6,503 bases of DNA, from contig CAMYWI010000081.1 in NCBI GenBank assembly GCA_947302675.1, forward strand, positions 1 through 6,503, given 5' to 3'. Made by a program: the position numbers and the translations under genes. The notes under the pieces are model-generated. The model had not been told where the DNA came from, ran no database searches, and saw only the letters and a program-made list of their open reading frames with translations. This document shows positions 1 to 5,410 of this stretch, piece after piece. Source of the stretch: an uncultured Selenomonadales bacterium. GTDB lineage: Bacteria > Bacillota_C > Negativicutes > Selenomonadales > Selenomonadaceae. Numbering within the stretch: the first letter of the stretch is position 1; the number at the start of each line of letters is the position of its first letter.

Positions 1-1169
1 TAAATTTCCGCCGCCATTTTGATATCGGCGACGCTCGCACCCGTGATACTCGACACGACCTCGAAGGTGTATCGCTCGTAATGTTTTTTCAAAATGCTCA
101 TGACGGTGTTCGGCGCGAAGAGGTCAGCGGCGCGCATGGGCTTTCCGTTCGCGTCAAGTTGATACTGCCAGCTCGTCATGTCATATTTGCGTTTCTCCTC
201 GTTGTAGCCGCTGAAAATTCCGTCGTCGAAGCCGAACGCGGGATTGATGAGGAAGTGGGCGTTGGTGTGGAGGCGCAGATATTGTTCGTCGTATTTTTTA
301 TTTTGAATGACGTAATTGATAATCGCGCCGAGAAATGCAATGTCCGTGCCGGGGCGAATCTGAATGAAGTAATCGGCAATCTTCGACGTGCGCGTGAACC
401 GAACGTCGACGTGCATAATTTTCAGCCCGTTCTTTTTTGCCTTCATCAAATTTTTCAAGCCCATGGGATGACACTCGGCAATGTTGGAGCCTTCGACCCA
501 CGCGAGCTTTGTATTTTTTAAATCGTACCAGGGATTGGTCATCGCGCCGCGCCCGAAGGCAGCACTCATGGCGGGCGGAGTGTTGGCGTGGCAGACGCGC
601 GTTTGGTTGTCCAGAGACATTGCGCCGAGCGTGCGGAAAATTTTCGTCAGCTGATAACATTCCTCGTTGTTGACTTGCGAGCCGCCGATAAGCCCGATAG
701 CGTCGGTGCGATTGACTTTGACGGACTCGCCGCCGATTTGTTCGGTGTCAATCCAGTTTTCGTCGCGAGCCTTTTTGAGAGCGCGAGCCGCCCGTTCAAT
801 AGCCTCGTCCCAAGAAATTTCTTGCCACTCTGTCGCGCCCGGCGCACGGTACATAGGTTTAGTCGTGCGGTGAGTGGCGTCGTTTGGAATCTGCGCGTAG
901 CCAAGACCTTTAGGACAAAGCCCGCCGAAGTTGACGGGACAATCGCTCGCGCCCTCCAACTGAATCAGCTTGCCCTCTTTGACGTAGCCGATTTGACCGC
1001 AACCGCACGCGCAAAAGTGACAGACCGAAGTGAATTCCTTCGCGCCCTGCAACTTGAAAGTCTTCGCCGCCGCCTGAACTTTCGGCATATCCAAGCCGAG
1101 ACTGCTCAGCGCAAGCCCAAGACTGCCAAGCCCGGTCGCCTTTAAAAAAGTTCGTCTGCTTAAATCCAT
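1..1169 (-). CDS. fdnG: Formate dehydrogenase catalytic (alpha) subunit, FdnG-like, Tat-exported, 3' end cut by window
   Basis: Molybdopterin/[4Fe-4S] oxidoreductase that oxidises formate to CO2, probably on the outer face of the cytoplasmic membrane. The first 389 residues are visible. They begin with a twin-arginine signal (SRRTFLK at residues 4-10, then a hydrophobic stretch to about residue 26). A [4Fe-4S] site follows with Cys50, 53, 57 and 85, the last in a CPKG motif whose Lys is typical of formate dehydrogenases. The segment DNQTRVCH (187-194) followed by FGRGAMTN matches the E. coli FdnG active site, but Cys193 (codon TGC, 591-593) replaces selenocysteine; His194 is kept. Later segments (RFTRTS, GTDIAFL, EEKRKYD) also follow FdnG. 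The ATG start is set by AGGAGGG eight bases upstream and by the Tat signal. It lies 12 bases after fdhD. The fdnH/fdnI-type partners would be beyond base 1. Family assignment is secure; the fdnG symbol rather than fdhA is a judgement from similarity remembered by eye. Confidence 0.93.
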   Translation of the reverse strand, partial: MDLSRRTFLKATGLGSLGLALSSLGLDMPKVQAAAKTFKLQGAKEFTSVCHFCACGCGQIGYVKEGKLIQLEGASDCPVNFGGLCPKGLGYAQIPNDATHRTTKPMYRAPGATEWQEISWDEAIERAARALKKARDENWIDTEQIGGESVKVNRTDAIGLIGGSQVNNEECYQLTKIFRTLGAMSLDNQTRVCHANTPPAMSAAFGRGAMTNPWYDLKNTKLAWVEGSNIAECHPMGLKNLMKAKKNGLKIMHVDVRFTRTSKIADYFIQIRPGTDIAFLGAIINYVIQNKKYDEQYLRLHTNAHFLINPAFGFDDGIFSGYNEEKRKYDMTSWQYQLDANGKPMRAADLFAPNTVMSILKKHYERYTFEVVSSITGASVADIKMAAEI

Positions 1170-1176
1170 AAGTCAT

Positions 1177-1183
1177 CCCTCCT
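1177..1183 (-). promoter_or_regulatory. Strong Shine-Dalgarno of the formate dehydrogenase gene, overlapping the fdhD stop
   Basis: Minus-strand AGGAGGG lies eight bases before the ATG at 1169. Its first two bases are the last two of the fdhD TAG stop (1184-1182), so ribosomes finishing fdhD end on the initiation site of the next gene. This suggests translational coupling. An out-of-frame ATG within the same stretch (GGGATGACTT) is too close to the Shine-Dalgarno to be used. Confidence 0.8.
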
Positions 1184-1823
1184 AACTTAACACGATACGC
1201 TGTGGATTGGTATAAATGCAAAAAGAATCGGCTCTCAGACGCCCCGCGAGCGTGATGCCGAAATTCTCCGCGATAGTTATTGAAAAGTTCGTCGGCACGG
1301 ATTTTGCGACGACGACGGGAATATTCATGCGCACGACCTTAAGAATCATTTCGGAGGAGCAACGCCCGCTGAAAATCAAAGCCTTGTTGCCGAGAAAAAT
1401 ATTTTGGCGAAGAGCCGCCCCAAAAATTTTATCGAAGACGTTATGCCGCCCGATATCTTCGCGATAAATCAAAATTTTTTTCCCGTCAAACAAAACGCCG
1501 CTGTGCACGCCGTTAGTCTTGTCGTGCGTCGTTGAGAGTTCGCCCAAAAGTTTGTCCGCGCAGTTCAAAATGTCTTTAGCGACAAATTTCACGTCGGAAA
1601 AAATCTGCGCGGGTTGCGAAACTTTTTCCTGCGCAATGACTCCAATAATCAAATCTTCAACGTCGCTTGGCGAGCAGAAAATTTTTCTGAAGAACTTGCC
1701 GTTCAGACGAACTTCGTAGCACTTCTCGACCGCGACGAACTTTTTATCGGCGACGAAACTGTTTTGAGCCGCGTCGTATTTTGTCACGTCGAAGGTTGCA
1801 ATTCCTTCCTCAAGCGAACACAT
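1182..1823 (-). CDS. fdhD: FdhD-family formate dehydrogenase accessory protein (sulfurtransferase family), short form
   Basis: FdhD proteins pass sulfur from a cysteine desulfurase to the molybdenum cofactor and are needed for active formate dehydrogenase; they act in the cytoplasm. The 213 residues show the family landmarks in order: FCSPSDVEDL (49-58, family form CTPxDLEEL), NGVHSG (104-109, family form TGGxHxA), EDIGRHNVFDKIFG (122-135), FSGRCSSEM (151-159), and KSVPTNFSI near 174-182. It is shorter than the E. coli protein (about 277 residues). The middle region carrying the CxxC motif (Cys121/Cys124 in E. coli) appears to be deleted; only a lone Cys88 sits in the following helix region. 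ATG at 1823 has GGGGAG eight bases upstream. It is the first gene of a unit with the dehydrogenase, which fits its role. Family call is firm; whether it still transfers sulfur is open. Confidence 0.92.
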   Translation of the reverse strand: MCSLEEGIATFDVTKYDAAQNSFVADKKFVAVEKCYEVRLNGKFFRKIFCSPSDVEDLIIGVIAQEKVSQPAQIFSDVKFVAKDILNCADKLLGELSTTHDKTNGVHSGVLFDGKKILIYREDIGRHNVFDKIFGAALRQNIFLGNKALIFSGRCSSEMILKVVRMNIPVVVAKSVPTNFSITIAENFGITLAGRLRADSFCIYTNPQRIVLS

Positions 1824-1860
1824 TTTTAAAACTCCCCGTAAAATTCTTTGTCACGAGGAA

Positions 1861-1866
1861 ATTTTA
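1861..1866 (-). promoter_or_regulatory. Candidate -10 element of the fdhD-fdnG promoter
   Basis: Minus-strand TAAAAT (one mismatch to TATAAT) would place transcription start near 1854, about 31 bases before the fdhD ATG. No good -35 hexamer lies 17 bases upstream (CTAAAA), which fits an activator-dependent promoter. A second candidate, TATATT at 1878-1873, also has one mismatch and would shift the start to about 1866. Assignment is by eye. Confidence 0.45.
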
Positions 1867-1887
1867 TCAGAAAATATAAATTTTTTT

Positions 1888-1903
1888 AGTGACAAATATC
1901 ACT
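1888..1903. promoter_or_regulatory. Crp/Fnr-family type palindromic operator upstream of fdhD
   Basis: The sequence AGTGA-N6-TCACT is a perfect 5+5 inverted repeat and contains the GTGA-N6-TCAC core bound by CRP-like regulators. Its centre (1895.5) is about 41.5 bases upstream of the start predicted from the -10 at 1861-1866, the classic class II activator position. It lies between the upstream terminator and fdhD, so it can only serve the fdhD-fdnG unit. Which regulator binds (Crp, Fnr, HcpR or other) cannot be told from the site. Confidence 0.5.
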
Positions 1904-1911
1904 GCGAAAAC

Positions 1912-1931
1912 AAAAAAACGGCTCGCGCCGT
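1912..1931 (-). terminator. Rho-independent terminator of the hemL-rfaE1-GT9 operon
   Basis: On the minus strand the stem ACGGC / GCCGT closes a GCGA loop and is followed at once by a run of seven T. It lies 10 bases after the GT9 stop codon and before the fdhD promoter, separating the two transcription units. Confidence 0.85.
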
Positions 1932-1941
1932 CCGAAAATTT

Positions 1942-3072
1942 TTACTTAGTCAAGTCGACAAATCGGCACTGATACGCGCCGTGCACGCGGGGAATTTCTT
2001 TAGCCGGCTGACCGTAAGCCGCCAACAACTCTTCAACGCATTGCATGACGACTTCGACGGGAATTTTTTTCATGCAAGCCAGATTATCATCGCCTGCGCG
2101 GGGGCAAGTGTGCTCGCCGCAAGGGTGACACGGCTCCGGCGACTTGACCAGAATATCTTTCGCGTCATAGGGATAAAAGCCGGGCACAGGCGACGCGCCA
2201 AACATCGTCACAATCGGGATATTTCGCGCAACGCCAATGTGCATCGGTCCCGAATCCGTCGTAAGGAACAAGACGCAATTATCCAGAAAGCCCGCAAGCA
2301 TCGCCAGAGAAAATTTGCCCGTGAAAATCTTGACGCAATCGCTCTTCTTATGGCGCATTTTCTCGACGCAACTCATGACAATTTCCCTGTCCATCGTCCC
2401 GCCAAGAAACGCAATGCCAAAGCCGCGCTCAATCAAAATGTCCGCGCAGGTTGCAAAATATGAATCAAGCCAACGTTTGGTCAGCCAACTCGCGCCAATG
2501 TTGAACGCGATAACTTTCCTGTCGCCGAAGTTTTCAAGGAAAATCTTTTCAGCCTCGCGCTCGACTTCGGCAGGTATCCACATTTCCAAGCCGTTATCGA
2601 AAATTTTTTCAATGCCGCAAGCCTTGCGCAAAACGTCAAAGTGCGAATGAACTTGATGTTGAGTGCCTGGAAAATATTTAGTTTTAAAGCCGCGTTTGAT
2701 ATGACGCGCAATCGAAGGATTGGGCATAACCTTATTGAGAAAGAAAGAGAAAAGCGGCTTGCTGTAGCCGACAATCTTTTTCGCGCCGCTGAACGCCGCC
2801 AACGCGCTCGCTCGTTCGTTGCGGTGAAGATTTATCGTCAAGTCGAAATTCTTTGCGCGGAGCTTGGGAATCGTCTTGAGCAGGTCGGCAATCGTCTTGT
2901 CAATCAAAATGCATTCGTCGAGATTTTTGTTGTACTGCACGAGGTCGGCAAGTTTTTTATCAGCGAGCAATGCCAAATGCGCCGTCGGGAAATTTTTTCT
3001 GAGCGTCGTCAAGACCGGCGTCGCCAACATCAAGTCGCCCAAGTGCATTAAATTTATTACTAAAATCTTCAT
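1942..3072 (-). CDS. Glycosyltransferase family 9 protein (LPS heptosyltransferase-like)
   Basis: GT9 enzymes transfer ADP-activated L-glycero-D-manno-heptose (or a related sugar) to the LPS inner core on the cytoplasmic face of the inner membrane. The 376-residue protein has the two-domain GT-B pattern. The N-terminal part begins with ILVINLMHLGDLMLATPV (3-20). In the C-terminal domain are NIGASWLTKRW (191-201), FLGG (222-225), the nucleotide-sugar motif TTDSGPMHIGVA (271-282), and FGASPVPGFYPY (291-302). A Cys cluster (Cys315, 318, 323, 333) near the C terminus is common in this family and may bind metal or form disulfides. Its ATG overlaps the rfaE1 TGA (ATGA), so translation is probably coupled. 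The adjacent heptose kinase supports a heptosyl donor, but which acceptor it uses (WaaC, WaaF or WaaQ role) cannot be decided here, so no symbol is given. Confidence 0.92.
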   Translation of the reverse strand: MKILVINLMHLGDLMLATPVLTTLRKNFPTAHLALLADKKLADLVQYNKNLDECILIDKTIADLLKTIPKLRAKNFDLTINLHRNERASALAAFSGAKKIVGYSKPLFSFFLNKVMPNPSIARHIKRGFKTKYFPGTQHQVHSHFDVLRKACGIEKIFDNGLEMWIPAEVEREAEKIFLENFGDRKVIAFNIGASWLTKRWLDSYFATCADILIERGFGIAFLGGTMDREIVMSCVEKMRHKKSDCVKIFTGKFSLAMLAGFLDNCVLFLTTDSGPMHIGVARNIPIVTMFGASPVPGFYPYDAKDILVKSPEPCHPCGEHTCPRAGDDNLACMKKIPVEVVMQCVEELLAAYGQPAKEIPRVHGAYQCRFVDLTK

Positions 3073-4037
3073 AGCGCACCCAAAAGTTCCGCGCGGTTGA
3101 CTGCGTAAGTCCCGACTTTGGCGACGACGACGCCCGCCGCCGCATTTGCAAGATACGCCGCCGCCGCCGAATCGATTTTTCCTGCCAATGCCAGCGCGAA
3201 GACCGCAATCACCGTGTCGCCCGCGCCCGACACGTCGAAGACTTCTTGCGCCTGCGCTTTTATGTGAGAAATTTTTTCGTCGTCAATCAAGCTCAAGCCC
3301 TCCGCTGAGCGCGTCACGATTAACCCGCGCAGGTTGAACTCGTCAATGACTTTCCGCGCTGATTCTTCGATTTGTTCATCGACGTTGGAAATTTTTTTCG
3401 GCAAAATCGCGTTCAGTTCCTTCAAGTTCGGCGTGATAAAGCTCGCGTCGAAATATTTCTGCCAGTTATCGCCCTTCGGGTCGACGACGACAAATTTTTT
3501 CTGCGCACGACACGCGCCGATAACCTCGCGGCAAATTTTCTTCGTGCAAACGCCCTTGCCGTAATCCGAAATAATCACCGCGTCGACGCTCGGCAACTGC
3601 GTAGCAAAATTTTTAAGGAGCCTATCGCTCGCGGCGGTGTCCAGTTCGCTCGCGTCCTCGAAGTCAAGGCGAATCATCTGCTGATGACCACTTATCACGC
3701 GGATTTTCGTCGTCGTCGGCTTTGCAGTCTCAATCACGCCCGAATAATCGACGCCGAGACTTTTCAACTTGCTCAAGAAAATTTCGCCGTGATTATCCGC
3801 GCCGACCTGCCCGATTATCGATGTTTGACAGCCGAGCAATGCCAAGTTATGGACGACGTTAGCCGCGCCGCCGAGAGTTTCCTTGACATTCAAGACGCGG
3901 GCAATCGGCACGGGAGCTTCGGGAGAAATGCGCGTGACTTCGCCAAAATAATATTTATCCAACATGACGTCGCCGACGACCAGAATTTTGCACGCGGCGA
4001 TATTTTTTTCCACAAAAGTTTTAAGTTCGTCAATCAT
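3069..4037 (-). CDS. rfaE1: D-glycero-beta-D-manno-heptose-7-phosphate kinase (HldA/RfaE1, kinase-only)
   Basis: Phosphorylates D-glycero-D-manno-heptose 7-phosphate at C1 on the route to ADP-heptose for LPS. The 322-residue protein is a PfkB-family kinase. It has [22 protein letters not shown] (21-42), GGAANV (56-61), the segment DYGKGV (158-163), DPKGD (186-190), TPNLKE (202-207), and the PfkB signature DVSGAGDTV (268-276) with catalytic base Asp274. It ends where the kinase half of E. coli HldE ends, so there is no adenylyltransferase domain; that step needs a separate hldC/rfaE2 gene elsewhere. Start choice: a TTG at 4043 is in frame, but ATG at 4037 overlaps the hemL TGA as ATGA and has GAGG seven bases upstream, whereas the TTG would sit one base from that GAGG. 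It overlaps the downstream GT9 gene by four bases as well. Confidence 0.94.
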   Translation of the reverse strand: MIDELKTFVEKNIAACKILVVGDVMLDKYYFGEVTRISPEAPVPIARVLNVKETLGGAANVVHNLALLGCQTSIIGQVGADNHGEIFLSKLKSLGVDYSGVIETAKPTTTKIRVISGHQQMIRLDFEDASELDTAASDRLLKNFATQLPSVDAVIISDYGKGVCTKKICREVIGACRAQKKFVVVDPKGDNWQKYFDASFITPNLKELNAILPKKISNVDEQIEESARKVIDEFNLRGLIVTRSAEGLSLIDDEKISHIKAQAQEVFDVSGAGDTVIAVFALALAGKIDSAAAAYLANAAAGVVVAKVGTYAVNRAELLGAL

Positions 4038-5320
4038 TTGCAAGCCTCGAATGAAATTTTTGCCGCGTCAAGCGTTCGCGAAATGTCCTCGTCGCTGTGA
4101 GCCGCTGACATAAACAGCGTTTCAAATTGCGACGGCGCAAAATAAATTCCCTGCTCCAACATTGCCGCGAAAAATTTTTTGAACTGCGTCTGATTCGCGG
4201 CGGCTGATTCGTCGTAGTTTGTGACTTCGCTCGCGCTGAAAAATATTCCGAACATGGAGCCGGCTTGCGGCGTTTGAATCGCGACGTTAGCAATCTGCGC
4301 GGCGGCTTTAAGTCCCGCGACTAGCTTTGAAGTCTTCGCGATAATTTTTTCCGTCAAGTTTTCTTCCAACAACGTTGTCAAAGTTTCAATGCCCGCCGTC
4401 ATCGCCAACGGGTTACCGCTGAGCGTTCCCGCTTGATAAATTTTTCCATCAGGCGAGACGTTGCGCATAATGTCTTCGCGCCCGCCGTAAGCCGCGCAGG
4501 GCAAGCCGCCGCCGATAATTTTTCCAAGACAAGTCAAGTCGGGCGTGACGCGATATTTTTCCTGCGCACCGCCGAGTGAAACTCTAAAGCCGCACATGAC
4601 CTCATCGAAAATTAGTAATGCGCCAAATTTTTTGGTGACCTCTCGCAAGCCGCGCAGATAATTTTCTTTCGGCAAAACCAAACCCATATTCCCCGCGACA
4701 GGTTCGACGATTATAGCCGCAATTTCTTCTCCGCACTCCGAAAAAACTTTCTCGACAGAATTTAAGTCGTTGAAGGGCAAAGTAATCGTATCCTGCGCCG
4801 TGCCGTGCGTGACGCCGGGACTTGACGGCTCGCCAAACGTCGCCGCGCCGCTACCCGCCTTGACAAGGAGCGAATCGCTGTGCCCATGATAGCAACCGAT
4901 AAACTTTATAATCTTTTCTCGCCCTGTGAAACCTCTTGCAACTCTTAACGCGCTCATCGTCGCCTCAGTACCCGAATTTACCATGCGCATAACTTCCATG
5001 CTCGGAAAAATTTTCTGCACGAGCCGCGCAAGTTGAGTTTCAAGCAAAGTCGGAGCACCATAACTCGTTCCGCGTTCAACAGCTCGTTTCAAAGCGGCGA
5101 CAACTCGCGGGTGAGCGTGACCGAGAATCAGCGGACCCCACGAGCCGACGAAGTCAATGTACTCGTTGCCGTCAATGTCGAAAATGTGACTGCCCGCGCC
5201 GTGCGAAATGAACGGCGGATTTGAATCAACGCTACTAAACGAGCGCACAGGGCTGTTGACGCCGCCAGGCATGAAACGTTTCGCCTCAGCAAACGCGGCG
5301 GCAGATTTCTTTAAGTTCAA
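4034..5320 (-). CDS. hemL: Glutamate-1-semialdehyde 2,1-aminomutase
   Basis: PLP enzyme that converts glutamate-1-semialdehyde to 5-aminolevulinate in the C5 route of tetrapyrrole synthesis; cytoplasmic. The 428-residue protein is full length for the family. Visible motifs: PGGVNSPVR (18-26), [14 protein letters not shown] (50-63), [16 protein letters not shown] (115-130), CYHGHSD (143-149), [11 protein letters not shown] (203-213), FDEVMCGFR (238-246, with Asp239 facing the PLP ring nitrogen), and [10 protein letters not shown] (265-274) with Lys267 as the PLP Schiff-base lysine. The start is TTG: it is seven bases after GGGGAGG, and the next ATG would fall just before PGGVNSP, removing the N-terminal helix. 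It is the first gene of the operon, downstream of an extended -10 promoter, and overlaps rfaE1 by four bases. An unusual partner for LPS heptose genes. Confidence 0.97.
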   Translation of the reverse strand: MNLKKSAAAFAEAKRFMPGGVNSPVRSFSSVDSNPPFISHGAGSHIFDIDGNEYIDFVGSWGPLILGHAHPRVVAALKRAVERGTSYGAPTLLETQLARLVQKIFPSMEVMRMVNSGTEATMSALRVARGFTGREKIIKFIGCYHGHSDSLLVKAGSGAATFGEPSSPGVTHGTAQDTITLPFNDLNSVEKVFSECGEEIAAIIVEPVAGNMGLVLPKENYLRGLREVTKKFGALLIFDEVMCGFRVSLGGAQEKYRVTPDLTCLGKIIGGGLPCAAYGGREDIMRNVSPDGKIYQAGTLSGNPLAMTAGIETLTTLLEENLTEKIIAKTSKLVAGLKAAAQIANVAIQTPQAGSMFGIFFSASEVTNYDESAAANQTQFKKFFAAMLEQGIYFAPSQFETLFMSAAHSDEDISRTLDAAKISFEACK

Positions 5321-5327
5321 AGCGATA

Positions 5328-5334
5328 CCTCCCC
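5328..5334 (-). promoter_or_regulatory. hemL: Shine-Dalgarno that fixes the hemL TTG start
   Basis: Minus-strand GGGGAGG lies seven bases before TTG at 5320. No ATG or GTG is near it in the hemL frame, so this site decides the start. Confidence 0.8.
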
Positions 5335-5348
5335 AAAACTTTTGACTG

Positions 5349-5357
5349 ATTATAACA
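5349..5357 (-). promoter_or_regulatory. Extended -10 promoter of the hemL operon
   Basis: Minus-strand TGTTATAAT is a perfect TGn plus TATAAT. Transcription would start near 5342, leaving a leader of only about 22 bases that holds little beyond the Shine-Dalgarno. The expected -35 position falls inside the upstream terminator hairpin and shows no TTGACA-like hexamer, as is usual for extended -10 promoters. No riboswitch could fit in this leader. Confidence 0.65.
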
Positions 5358-5363
5358 CGGCAT

Positions 5364-5389
5364 AAAAAAATCCCGCCACTTCGACGGGA
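5364..5389 (-). terminator. Rho-independent terminator after the RTX-like gene
   Basis: Minus-strand stem TCCCGTC / GGCGGGA (with one G-T pair) closes a five-base GAAGT loop, followed directly by seven T. It begins 22 bases after the RTX gene stop and ends about 10 bases before the hemL -10 element, so the two units are packed with almost no spacer. Confidence 0.85.
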
Positions 5390-5410
5390 AAAATTTTTGT
5401 CCGCGCAGAT

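Noticed and set aside
81..1145. Plus-strand open frames (81-521, 588-1145) opposite the formate dehydrogenase gene
   Set aside because: The minus-strand frame encodes a continuous FdnG-like protein with Tat signal, Fe-S cysteines and active site; the plus-strand frames match no known family by eye.
1830..1941. Small RNA or riboswitch in the gap upstream of fdhD
   Set aside because: The gap is explained by a terminator, a palindromic operator and a promoter; no conserved leader fold such as a molybdenum-cofactor riboswitch fits in the roughly 30-base leader.
4038..4043. TTG at 4043 as the rfaE1 start
   Set aside because: GAGG would be only one base away from it, while ATG at 4037 has proper spacing and the ATGA overlap also seen at the next junction.
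3372..4100. A 242-codon open frame on the plus strand opposite rfaE1
   Set aside because: It is fully antisense to a clear PfkB kinase gene, has no recognisable motif, and results from the codon bias of the minus-strand gene.
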